From Azolla caroliniana (taxonomy: Eukaryota > Polypodiophyta): 64,000 nt of DNA. Below the pieces are notes generated by a model. That model made no database searches. It saw only the letters and a list, made by a program, of their open reading frames with translations, and was not told the DNA's origin. Every line of letters begins with the position of its first letter. Within the stretch, counting starts at the first letter, position 1. A program made the translations under genes and the position numbers. The DNA is taken from contig JBHGNT010000014.1 in NCBI GenBank assembly GCA_043228905.1, positions 13,206,001-13,270,000 of the forward strand. Reading direction: 5' to 3'. Below, piece by piece: positions 1-9,578 of this stretch.

Positions 1-2323
1 AATACAAGTATCTAAAACATCGTGTGAAAAAGAGGTAAGCATAATCGATGCTTGCATGATCGAGGGAGATAAAGAGTGCGAGGCGGACTTGATTGAGGAG
101 GTCGTCATGAAAGATGACATCGAATTGGAGGTGGCTATGGACGAATCAATGGCGGATGGCCATATGAAGACTTTCCCACCACTAGTTCTAGAGACTTCGG
201 CGGTTGCGTTCGAAAGGCAACGTGAGACCAAAGAGACGGAAGGTGGCGGAGAGAAAACGAAGGCCGAAGCTGATGCATACAATGGAATGATAGCCAAGAA
301 GGTGGATATGCGTGAAACGATGGAGAACAATAATAACGAGGATAATAATGGCGGTTGTGTCTGAGAAGCAACGTGAGACCGGAGAGACAGGAGGTGGCGG
401 CAAGAAAGGTAAAGTCGGAAGCCGGTTTAGATGGAGGATGATCCAAACGGAATTCCGATCCGAAAGAAAGCTGACCCGAAAGGGGGTCGACTCGATCAAA
501 ACCGATCGACCAAGTCTAATTCGGCCGAATGCAAATACGGATGGAAGCCGATCTAGTCGAAAGCCGATTGGACGAGACTGATCCGGAAAGAAGCTAATCC
601 GACTTAGTCGGAGGTTGAACCGGTCGAGGCCAGTGAAAACGAGGAAAAGAAAACCAACCGAAACCGAAACCGATAGATCGAAACCAACCCGGAAGGGGGC
701 CAAATCGGTAAAAACCGATCAACCGAGTCCGAATCGGCCAAATATGAATCCGATCGGAAGCCGATCCAACCGAACACCAATCAGACAAGACCGATCCAAA
801 AAGAAGCTAATTCGACTCAACCGGAGGTCGAAGCAATCGAGGCCGGTGAACACGAGGAAGATGCCAAACAAGCACACTACCACAAACGACAAGGGCCAAG
901 CGGATTTGAAGGGTATTATTAACGATGAGATCTTAACAAAAATGGTGAGCTCTAACATGAAGATTATCAACTCTAACACGAGAATATATGACAAAGGTGA
1001 ACAAAGTGGGAAGCATGGCACATGCACAAAACAAGGAGGGTTATGCTCAAGAGGATCACAAGGAGCCATGACAACCGGCCATGGCAATGCAAAGAGAGAA
1101 CAAAGAATATGGTGGATTGGATGGCGACAATGGTTCAGGTGGAAAGAGTGGATGTGCTCAAAATGGAGAGACAAAGTCGACATAGCAAGAGAAATGGAGG
1201 GGATTGCGAGTAAAGGAGAAATACAACAGCCGACAACCGGTAACCGGGCGGAGCAACATGAACATTTTAGAAAAGGCATAGAGTCTATCTATAGAAAAAG
1301 CATGGATTGTTAAGACTCTCTCATCACTATATAAGGATGAGGAGCACAATGTAATATGTGTGTGAAATATTTGGGAAATTGGATATATTTCCTAAAACAC
1401 AAATTAATAAAATATATTCGTGGGATTCACGAAGTTTTATATAATCTACTCTTCCAATCTATGCTAAAGTGTTATTAGGATTCTAAATATTAATAAATCT
1501 AATTATATATACTTGTGGGATTAACAAGTTCTTTTATCTTTTTCTTATAATCTATTCATAACTAGACTCGTCTCAAATTCTTCCACCTCCTAGTCCTAAA
1601 CCCTACTAGCTCCCACTCGACTCACGCAAAGATCTTGCGTCGAAAGGCACGACAATAGAGAAAAGTAAAAAGAGAAAAAGCTGATCACCCAAAAACTCTT
1701 CTATTTGTCACCCAAATATCATGTTTAACTATAGGTTAGAAAGCTTGTAAAGAGAGTTATTAGTAACTTTTTAAATCTCTAAATTTGGAGCTCGGATGAA
1801 GGAGATATGACGATTAGAAGGTCGTTGTGTCTTAACTAAAAATAGTCCGAGCTAAAAAGCTTCTAAAAATAGCGTGAACGAAGAAGAAGAGGAAGATTAT
1901 AAAAGAAGAAGTAATATCTTTAAAGAAAGAGGGGGAGAGGAGGACAAGTCTGGGTAGAGGAAAATAGAGTCTTAGAAGTGGAAGAGGGAGGCGTAGTCGA
2001 AGGAAAAAACGATTAAGGAAGAATAGTGAAAGACATTTGGGTGTTTAGGTGATTGGAAGTCAAGAAGTTGTTTGGTTTTTAGTTGAATTTGGAGTTTATC
2101 CCCTTCGTATGGTTTGGATAGTTGAATATTATAATATTCTTATCTCTTTCTCATCTTCTCTATCTTTTGTCTTAATTTCTTGAGTCTTCCTCTCTAATTC
2201 ATAGTTCCCTTGGTCGTTATATTCTATTTGAATTCATAGATTTCTCTAATCGGCCTGGTCAAGCTCTCATATTCTGTATGACTATCATTTGTCTCAAACA
2301 CGCTATTATTTTGGCACTCCAGG
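1..2323 (+). mobile_element. Left part of an old, unclassified LTR-element-like region
   Basis: No protein family is recognised here despite several open frames, which are purine-rich and low in complexity. Around 1328-1336 there is a good TATA box (tatataagg), and near 1405-1415 an AATAAA-type signal. Two related blocks follow (about 1413-1449 and 1505-1560), each built on 'gtgggatt(c/a)ac(g)aag'. This looks like the U3-R-U5 of an LTR. The region ends exactly where Gypsy-1 is inserted. Sequence right of Gypsy-1 (7463 onward) holds a + strand gag remnant, so 1-2323 and 7463-8460 may be one interrupted element. That joining is inference; no second LTR or primer site was found. Confidence 0.3.
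455..862. repeat. Two-copy tandem repeat, period about 214 bp
   Basis: Blocks such as gatccggaaagaagctaa (about 580) and gatccaaaaagaagctaa (about 794) recur 214 bp apart. The 'gaagggggtc/gaagggggcc ... aaaaccgat' blocks near 477 and 690 recur at about 213 bp. Inside each unit the short motif accgat is itself repeated many times. The copies are diverged, so the duplication is not recent. Confidence 0.75.
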
Positions 2324-2771
2324 TGTCAGGAATAGTACTAAGCAGAGATGGAATTAGTACTAAAGAAGAGCAGTACTATTAGTACTAAGAGGACGAGACT
2401 ACGTAAGACTCCCGAGAGAGAGAGAGAGAGAAGCGAAAAGAGAGATAGCGAGGATGAGAGAGAGAGAGATGATGATGATAACAACCAATATATTATGTGA
2501 AGGATAAGTACAAAATGGCTAAGAGGCTTAAGACTGGCGTTGAACCAATTTGGTTCAAAACAATGAATGCCTTGTGCCTCCTTTTATAGTGTTTTTAGGA
2601 ATAATCCTGAAGCTTCTAGAATGTTCCAGAGAGATCTGGAATATACATCAATTTTCTATGATAAAACATAAATGAAAATAATATCCTACAAATTACAATT
2701 CATAGTCTAATGGTAAGAGCTCGACCCATGTAGCATAAGTTCATGGGTTCGAGTGTTGCCATATCATGACA
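2324..2771 (-). repeat. Gypsy-1 3' LTR
   Basis: This LTR pairs with 7015-7462. It contains a (GA)n tract, a TATA box read on the minus strand (first T at 2588), a palindrome (ttgaaccaa, one base, ttggttcaa) at 2542-2560, and a tRNA-like block at its right end. It has a 4-bp duplication (aatg) absent from the other LTR, which stretches the TATA-to-palindrome spacing from 33 to 37. Confidence 0.93.
2701..2761 (+). repeat. tRNA-like block inside the LTR (A-box and B-box like)
   Basis: The plus strand reads a D-arm-like 'taatggtaagagctc' followed about 30 bp later by the B-box-like 'gggttcgagt'. Related blocks occur at 7392-7452 and 8827-8887 in the other two LTRs. Acceptor-stem pairing is not evident, so this is not a functional tRNA. 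It lies antisense to the retroelement at the very start of U3. Confidence 0.6.
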
Positions 2772-2773
2772 CT

Positions 2774-2784
2774 ATCTCCCCCTT
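2774..2784 (-). promoter_or_regulatory. Gypsy-1 polypurine tract
   Basis: On the minus strand AAGGGGGAGAT lies two to three bases before the 3' LTR and directly after the end of the pol frame. This is the expected site of plus-strand DNA priming. Confidence 0.85.
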
Positions 2785-5700
2785 AAAGACGACGAGTGGA
2801 ATGAGTCGGCGCTAATTGCGGGTTGGGTTTGTCCGGATACTTTTGCTGGAAATAAGCAAGAAGATCCTGTGCATTGGCAACATGCTCGACGGGTTCCCAA
2901 GTACGTTCACTCGGACTATAACCAAGCCAATCAACCAAGTAATAAAGTTTGTTGCGAACAAGTTTGGAATCGAGGATGGCAGCAACTTCATACTCCGGGC
3001 CGGCGTCGAACTCCAGTGGGGGCGGCGGTGGTGTCACACGATCAGGAATGGTGTTTGCTTTATAAGGTTCAAGAAGAGAACAATGGAAAACCGGATGTAT
3101 TTGAAGTTGCGAAGGGAGATCAAGGCGGAATGTTACATCATTAATCTTACCCGTAATACGGAAGGGACCGAGTCGTCGATAATCCAACTTGTCGCATGGT
3201 CGAGTAGTCTTGATGTGACGACGTAAGAGCCATACTCGATCTCCGATGGCAAAAGAGGAGGGAATCCGATGACGATCCGCATAAGTATTTTGTGTGTGTT
3301 GAGCATGACGAAGGGTAGCCTCTTCAAATGATCCTCGGCACGAGGGTTGGTAGGTAGCTCCGGGGTGTCGATCATCGACCAGCGAGGATGGAAACCGGTA
3401 TAAGCGAAAAATGGGGAGACTCGAGTCGAGGAGTGAATAGCATTATTATACGCAAACTCCGAAAAGTGGAGAATCTCGGCCCAATCGTCCTGTTGATAAC
3501 TCAGGAAACACCGGAGATATTGCTCCAGCGTTTGGTTTGTTCGTTCCGCCTGCCCGTCGGTCTGAGGATGGTAGCTGGAGGAGAGGTTGCAGGAGACCTT
3601 GAGCATCTTGAAGAGATGTTGCCAAAATTTGGAGACAAATTGCGGTCCTCGGTCACTGATAATACTGTCTGGGAGGCCATGATGCCGAAATACCTCATGC
3701 ATATAACAAGAGCGGCGGTTTCCTCGCTATTGATGGCTTTAGTACACGGCACAAAATGTGCCATCTTCGTATATCGATCGACGACGGTTAGGATAGCATC
3801 GAACCCCTTCGAAACTGGCAGATCTGTGATAAAATCAAGACAAATAGACTGCCATGGCTTACTTGGAATTGGTAAGGCTTCCAATAAGCCATATGGATGG
3901 TGTCGTGGCATCTTTGCTCGGCAGCAAGCATCATAGGTCCGAACGTAGTCGTTGACAAAACGGCGCATGTGGGGCCACCAAAAAGATCGGTGCACTAGCT
4001 CCAACGTCTTAGTACTACCGAAATGTCCCGCCGTATGAGTGTTGTGACAATACTGGACGATTTGAAGGCGACAGGAGCAATAGGGGAGATATACGCACTT
4101 TTTAAAGAATAACAAACCATCATGATATTCGAATTGTCGGTAGTCAATAACTGGTTGTTGAGATCGAGAACAGGATGCCCGAGAAGTATCAATGTGCGCC
4201 AGGATGTCTTGAGCAAAACTATCCGTGTTCAAGGTTGCACGTATGTCATCGGTAATCCGTGAATCCATTGGGGTGTGAAAAATCCGCGTCGTGTGCAATC
4301 GTGTTGGTCCCAAGATTACTTGCTTTTGATTATCAAATGTTGCGTCACCAGGACGAGGTGCAATATATGAACGCCGTGATAGTGCATCTACCTTTTCCTT
4401 GCTGCTTCCCGGGTCGATATGTGATTTTGAAGTCGAAACGCATGAGGAATTGTGCCCACCGAGCTTGCCGTCGATTTAGTATGCCACCGTTCTAAAAATA
4501 AGCAAGATTTTTATGATCGCTAAAGACAAAGACCTGATGTGGAGAGCCCTCTAAGAAATGCCGCCATTGTACAAATGAATCCACGATGGCTAATAACTCA
4601 TTGTCATGTATTTCGTAGTTGATTTCTGCGACATCGAATTTGCGTGAATGGAAAGCCACCGGATGCAACTCTTCTTTATCTCCTTGTTGAGAAAGGATGC
4701 TACCGAGGGCAAAATCTGATGCGTCGGCCTCCATGATGAATGGTTTGCTTGTATCCACATGAGCTAGAATCGGTGATGATGTAAAGGCTTTCTTAAGATG
4801 CCGAAAAGCCATATCTGCTTCTATGGACCAAAGAAATGCTTGGCCCTTCTTCGTAAGTTGTGTGAGAGGTAAAATAATCTTCGAGTAATCCTGTATAAGA
4901 GGATGTGCATACCTATTCCGGATGGTGACTTTATTCAATCCACGGTTATCAACGACAAGACGAAGTGAGCCATCTTTCTTCTTGACAAAGAAGATGGGTG
5001 CACCGGCCGGAGATTTCGAATGACGGATGAACCCGCTTGCCAAGTTCTCCTCTATGTAGGCTTGAAGGACTTCTAACTCGGTGGGTGACAAGTTGTAAAT
5101 TGGTCCCCATGGTGGCTCGGTTCCTGGTTGTAAATCGATGGGACAGTCATAGGGACGGTGATGAGGAAGGGTACCGGCTTTTACCTTGTCAAATACATCA
5201 GCATAAGGATGATATTTTGCCGGAAGTTGTACTGAGGAGTCCTTCTTAATAGTGCTAGAAGGATGTACTGATATTGCAAATAGGAACATTGCCTCCTTGG
5301 GTCCTTCTTCGCGTAGTTGATGGAGTGAAATGGTCGAAACTCGGTGAGTTGATTCTTGGGGTGGTCGATATCGGACTTCTCTTGTTCTCCAATCTATGGC
5401 TGGATTATGAAATTCAAACCAAGGTAATCCTAGGACAATGGGATGCTCTAGACTACTAATTATATTAAATGATATTACACACACAAAACTACCTAGGACA
5501 ACTTGAATGGGTTCTGATTCTTCTACAATATTCCTGGAAGCAATGGGACGACGATCAATGACTACTACAGATGCGGGACAAGGAAGTTTTCTTAAGGATA
5601 TCTGAGAAGCTTGGGCAAAATTTCGATCCATGAAACAGGAATTAGCTCCGGAATCTAAAAGTGCTAGGATGGGTACTAGGGTAGTACTTTTAGTACTAAC

Positions 5701-5817
5701 AATGACTTGGGCTAGGAACACATTGCTAACTTGCTTGGAAGGAATGGAACCACTAATGGGCTGTACAGATCTAGGGCTGCTGTCCAACCAAACGGCTCCT
5801 ATTTTGGCTGGACTCAA
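2783..5817 (-). pseudogene. Gypsy-1 pol: protease, RT (core deleted), RNase H, integrase, chromodomain
   Basis: Reading from 5817 downwards, the frame shows an aspartic protease motif (LLDSGAN) and the start of the RT ([20 protein letters not shown]). It then jumps directly from NRYAHPLI to QDYSKI. Compared with Gypsy-2, 171 codons are missing in frame near 4895, including the YLDD active site. RNase H follows ([10 protein letters not shown]) to a premature stop at about 4490 (LAYF then TAG). The integrase HHCC and DDE segments continue through frameshifts near 3690 and 3190. The last segment is a clear chromodomain (YYLVDWLGYSPSERTWEP, about 2860-2920). The product would have been the polyprotein of a chromodomain retrotransposon. 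This copy is dead because of the deletion, the stop and the frameshifts. Confidence 0.92.
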
Positions 5818-5984
5818 TCGTTTAACTCTTCATCTAATTTACTAAGGATTTCAAATTTATTTGAGATACTTGGGCTATTAGTACTGTGAATGCTATCAAA
5901 CACTCTATTAGTACTATTAATACTATCAGACACTCCTAAGGGAAGAATTGACTCGGGTTTAGTACAGGCTACAATTTGATTTAC

Positions 5985-6975
5985 CTATCTTCTTGGCCTA
6001 TGGGGACAATTGATTGCGATATGCCCTGGTCCACCACAATAAAGACATAATCGATTTGCACGTCGTTGTTGCTTTTCTTCTTCCAATAACGGGCCACATC
6101 GACGCATGGTATCGATCTCCATCGGTGTCGAAGTATTTGCATGAGGTATGTCTCATGCAAACGGTTTAGCCGCGACTGCGGCGTAAGTGGGCTCCGGCCT
6201 AGCGTGTGGTATCTGTAATTGACGTTCCGAACGCCGTTCAAAAAGGCGGTTGTCACATCGGACTGCTTGACTAATTGTCTTCGTAAGAGATTTTGGTTCT
6301 TTGGGGAAGGTTAGAAGTAGATCTTTGACACCATTTCGTAGGCCATAGCGAAACTGCTCCATTAGTGCTTGATCATCCCAGGGTATGTCAGAAGCGAGTA
6401 GCTGGAAATCTGCCGCGTAGGCAGAGGCTGGACGATCGCCTTGACGCAATCGCCGGATCTTGTTGATCGCCGTCCTAATGTTGTCGGTGTCTCCAAAGCA
6501 GGCTTTGAACTCACTTATAAAATCTTCAAAGTTATTAAACAAGGGCGATTGTTTTTCTAGAAGCGGAGCAAACCATGCTAAGGCTGAGCCGCTAAGCAAC
6601 GTGCCTATTAAGCCGACTCGGGATGCATCAGTGGGGTATTGGGAAGGATGCATTTGGAGGACTAATTGTACCTGATTAAGGAATCCCCTGAATTGCGATC
6701 GCGTTCCATCAAATTTCACAGGAAGTCCAATCTTCGGCTCTTTATGAAATCCTTGGGGACTTGATCCTTGTTGTTGCAATGCCGCTTCGAGTTGTTGCAC
6801 CCCTAACGCTAACTCCCCATGCTGTTGTTGCGTTTGTTCCTTTTCTACTAAGAGCGATTTGTTGCAGATTCCCTATCAGCTGTTGGTTTTCTTGTTCCAA
6901 GGCAACAAATTTTTCTTTTAAGCATTGTAGCTCGGAGAAAACGGATTGATATTCTTGGGCACTAACAATAGCCAT
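5985..6975 (-). pseudogene. Gypsy-1 gag with CCHC zinc knuckle
   Basis: The ATG at 6973-6975 opens a coiled-coil-like N-terminus (MAIVSAQEYQSVFSELQCLK). A one-base frameshift near 6850 moves the frame into a retrotransposon gag core (PVKFDGTRSQFRGFLNQVQL ... ASAYAADFQLLASDIPWDD). This core closely resembles the gag of vertebrate sushi and fungal chromoviruses. An in-frame TGA at 6153-6155 interrupts it. The knuckle CLYCGGPGHIAINC (C-x2-C-x4-H-x4-C) lies at 6006-6047, and the terminal stop is at 5985-5987. Gag would form the virus-like particle and bind the genomic RNA. Protease and the rest of pol begin about 170 bp further on. Confidence 0.88.
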
Positions 6976-7000
6976 AGTATAGGGAAAAGGGTAGGAGGAA

Positions 7001-7012
7001 AAATTGGTTCAA
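7001..7012 (-). promoter_or_regulatory. Gypsy-1 primer-binding site, predicted self-primed
   Basis: Immediately inside the 5' LTR the minus strand reads GT then TTGAACCAATTT. A tRNA-type site would begin TGG, complementary to a tRNA CCA end; none is present. Instead this 12-mer is perfectly complementary to AAATTGGTTCAA in the LTR (plus coordinates 7236-7247). That segment starts 33 nt downstream of the first T of the TATA box, where the transcript should begin. This is the arrangement of self-priming elements. Priming itself is inferred. Confidence 0.65.
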
Positions 7013-7014
7013 AC

Positions 7015-7462
7015 TGTCAGGAATAGTACTAAGCAGAGATGGAATTAGTACTAAAGAAGACCAGTACTATTAGTACTAAGAGGACGGGACTACGTAAGAC
7101 TCCCGAGAGAGAGAGAGAGAGAGAGAAGCGAAAAGAGAGATAGCGAGGATGAGAGAGAGAGAGAGAGATGATGATAACAACCAATATATTATGTGAAGGA
7201 TAAGTACAAAATGGCTAAGAGGCTTAAGACTGGCGTTGAACCAATTTGGTTCAAAACAATGCCTTGTGCCTCCTTTTATATTGTTTTTAGGAATAATCCT
7301 GAAGCTTCTAGAATGTTCCAGAGAGATCTGGAATATACATCAATTTTCTATGATAAAGCATAAATGAAAATAATATCCTACAAATTACAATTCATAGTCA
7401 ATGGTAAGAGCTCGACCCATGTAGCATAAGGTCATGGGTTCGAGTCTTGCCATATCATGACA
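7015..7462 (-). repeat. Gypsy-1 5' LTR
   Basis: This LTR matches 2324-2771 with about six substitutions counted by eye and a longer (GA)n tract. It keeps the TATA-to-palindrome spacing of 33 nt and carries the tRNA-like block at 7392-7452. In the element's own orientation this is the promoter LTR. Confidence 0.93.
7236..7280 (-). promoter_or_regulatory. Gypsy-1 core promoter: TATA box and predicted transcript start
   Basis: On the minus strand TATAAAAGG starts at 7280. Thirty-three nucleotides downstream, at 7247, begins AAATTGGTTCAA. This is the right half of a palindrome whose left half TTGAACCAA lies just upstream. The same 33-nt spacing is found in the Gypsy-2 LTR (TATA at 8714, AAATTGG at 8681). 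The start position is predicted from TATA spacing only. Confidence 0.6.
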
Positions 7463-7544
7463 CTAGGGAGGGCGAATCCTTTCTATATAGGAGGGAGGTC
7501 CTATTCTTTCTTGGTGTTAGTGTATTACATTAACTAAGCAATGT

Positions 7545-8383
7545 AGTTCGCGTTTTCGGGTGAAAGAACACAAGATGCTGGTGCGTTTTTTGCATCCTTT
7601 GAGCATCATGCCATCTCTATTAGACGTGTCACTGACCATGAGATGTTGCCGTTGTTGGTAGCTATATTCTATGGTCGAGCTCGAGATTGGTATGAGTCTC
7701 TTCCACCAAACGAACAAGGAGAATATCAATTCTTAGTACACCAGTTTCGTTCCAGATACATTCCATGATGAAGTGCAACGGAAGTAAGGGAGGAGCTTTT
7801 TTGACTAGATATGGAATCATCTTTTGGTTTTATACAGTATGAAAGAAATTTCAAGGATTTGTGGACGATGTGGATTCGTCTTCATGGTGGCATTGAAGAC
7901 GATTGGTTTAAGATGGAACGATTCAAGATGGGGCTGGACATGCATTTTCGTTTGGAGGCAAGCTTGAAGGATCCAACAACTTTTCAAGCACTTCTCCAAG
8001 TTTGTCAAGGTAATGATCGACAAGTGAAGATGATGAGTTCCATGGGGTTTCCCCAAATGACGACTTTGGATGCAAATTTAATGCCTCGCACCAATCTTCA
8101 ATCCTCATCTTCAATTGTGCACGGTGGACAAGTGTTTCCAAATGTGTATACTACCACAACAATAAATCCAACAAATATATCTCAAGAAGTGGAGCAAGTA
8201 AAGAGTGAACAAGGTACAATGGCCTTGGTGAATCAATGCTTTGATGAAATGATGGCCCATTTGCGACAATCCCAAGAAATTCACAACTCTATTCCCGAGG
8301 GTGGTGGCTCTAGAGGGCATCAAGGAGTAATTAGTTATTGTTGTCAAGAGGAGGGACACATCTCAACAAGATGTCCTCATTGA
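7545..8383 (+). pseudogene. Retrotransposon gag remnant of an older Gypsy element
   Basis: Plus-strand translation gives a retrotransposon gag core. It contains GRARDWYESLPPNEQ, then a Y-x2-F-type segment near 7740-7760 that runs into stops. An open stretch at 7811-8383 ends in a zinc-knuckle-like SYCCQEEGHISTRCPH. The first knuckle cysteine appears to be serine, because C-x2-C spacing places S where C is expected. The fragment lies between the Gypsy-1 5' LTR and the Gypsy-2 3' LTR and is in the opposite orientation to both. It probably belongs to the older host element into which they inserted. No pol is left in the window. Confidence 0.72.
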
Positions 8384-8460
8384 CCAGAAAGAAGTATGGG
8401 AAGAGGCATGTATCAAGTGAAAAGGAATGGGCAACAACCTATCAACAATGGAGTCGAAGC

Positions 8461-8564
8461 TGTCATGAACAGTACTGAGACAGAGAAGGAGTTAGTACTA
8501 AACGAAGGATTAGTACTATGAGAGGTGTGGAACTTCTTCGAGAGAAGGAAAAAGTGAGCGAGAC

Positions 8565-8603
<39 letters not shown>

Positions 8604-8898
8604 TGATAAGAAAGATATTTATTATATGAAGAGAATATACAACGGTGGCTAAAAGGCTTAAGACTGGCGTTGAACCAATTTGGTTCAACATAATGCCTAG
8701 TGCCCTCTTTTATAGTGTTTTCAGGAGTAATCCTGAAGCTTCTAGAATGTTCCAGAGAAATCTGGAATATACACTAATTTCCTATAATAAAATGTAAATG
8801 AAAATAATATCCTACGTATTACAATAGATGGTCTAATGGTCAAGAGCTCGACCCATATAACCTAAGGTCATGGGTTCGAGTCTTGCCATATCATGACA
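8461..8898 (-). repeat. Gypsy-2 3' LTR
   Basis: This 438-bp LTR starts TGTCATG and ends ATGACA. It is a diverged relative of the Gypsy-1 LTRs with a longer (AG)n tract. The palindrome here is extended by one base on each side (8669-8689). The TATA box at 8711-8714 and the tRNA-like block at 8827-8887 are conserved. Its partner LTR is not in the window. Confidence 0.88.
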
Positions 8899-9573
8899 CT
8901 ATCCCCCCTTTAAAACGACGAGTGTCACGAGTCGTCTTGGATTGAGGACCCGGTTTGTGTGGATATTGACGATGGAAGTCTTCAAGAAGAGCACGAGCAT
9001 TGGTTACATTCTCGATCGGTTCCCAAGTACGTTCGCTGGGACTATAGCCTAGCCAATCGACTAGATAGTAGAGCTTGTTGCGAACAATCTTGGAATCAAG
9101 AATGGCGGCAACCTCGTACTCCGGCCCATCTTCAAGCTCGATCGGGGGTGGAGGTTGGATAAGACGTTCTGGGATGGTGCTCTCGTGGTAGGGTTCGAAG
9201 AGAGAACTATGAAACACCGGATGTATCCGAAGTTGAGGAGGTAGATCGAGACGAAAAGCAACATCATTAATCTTTCCAATAATACGAAAAGGACCTAATC
9301 GTCGATAATCCAACTTCTCACATGGGCGAGTAGTCTTGATGTGTCGTCGTAGCAACCACACCCGATCTCCAATATTAAAACTAGATGGAAGTCGATGACG
9401 ATCCGCGTAGACCTTGTGTGTTTGTTGAGCTTGCTGGAGATGAGTAGATAAATCCGCTTGTATCTTGCGTAACCGCTCCAAACGATCCTCCGCGCACGGA
9501 TTTGTGGACACCTCTGGGGTTTCAAGTACACTCCACCGGGGGTGACATCCCGTATAAGCATAAAATGGCGTAA
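8891..9573 (-). pseudogene. Gypsy-2 pol, C-terminal part: integrase C-terminus and chromodomain
   Basis: The frame is open from the Copia insertion point to a TGA inside the 3' LTR (8891-8893). It shows the integrase C-terminal GPF-like region (KLDYRRLGPFRIIGKINDVA) and then a chromodomain (YYLVDWLGYSPSERTWEPIE, about 8990-9060). Chromodomains steer integration to marked chromatin. The polypurine tract AAAGGGGGGAT at 8901-8913 overlaps the end of the frame, a compact arrangement. The fragment is non-functional only because Copia separates it from the remaining pol. Confidence 0.9.
8901..8913 (-). promoter_or_regulatory. Gypsy-2 polypurine tract
   Basis: On the minus strand AAAGGGGGGAT precedes the 3' LTR by two bases. 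It overlaps the last codons of pol. Confidence 0.85.
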
Positions 9574-9578
9574 CTTTA
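9574..9578. repeat. Copia target-site duplication, left copy (cttta)
   Basis: The pentamer cttta directly precedes the 5' LTR and is repeated at 14929-14933 directly after the 3' LTR. Removing Copia and one copy restores the Gypsy-2 reading frame (a K-V-T-P segment). Confidence 0.95.

Larger units (their letters stand above)
2324..7462 (-). mobile_element. Gypsy-1: Ty3/Gypsy chromovirus, sushi/Tf1-like, non-autonomous copy
   Basis: This is a complete LTR-to-LTR element transcribed on the minus strand. Both LTRs are 448 bp (2324-2771 and 7015-7462), begin TGTCA and end in TGACA. They differ by about six substitutions plus microsatellite and 3-4 bp indels. The flanking pentamers are ccagg (2319-2323) and ctagg (7463-7467), probably a TSD with one change. 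Order from the 5' LTR is: primer site, gag, protease, RT, RNase H, integrase, chromodomain, polypurine tract, 3' LTR. The coding region is broken by frameshifts and stops and has lost the RT catalytic core, so this copy cannot move on its own. Confidence 0.93.

Noticed and set aside
56-1313. Several overlapping 60-230 codon ORFs in the first 1.3 kb
   Set aside because: They exist on both strands over low-complexity tandem repeats and show no domain.
6153-7012. Primer site read as a tRNA complement
   Set aside because: No TGG at the LTR edge on the element strand; ttggttcaa resembles a tRNA T-arm only on the opposite strand.
2319-7467. Perfect target-site duplication for Gypsy-1
   Set aside because: The pentamers are ccagg and ctagg, one mismatch; treated as a probable but not exact TSD.
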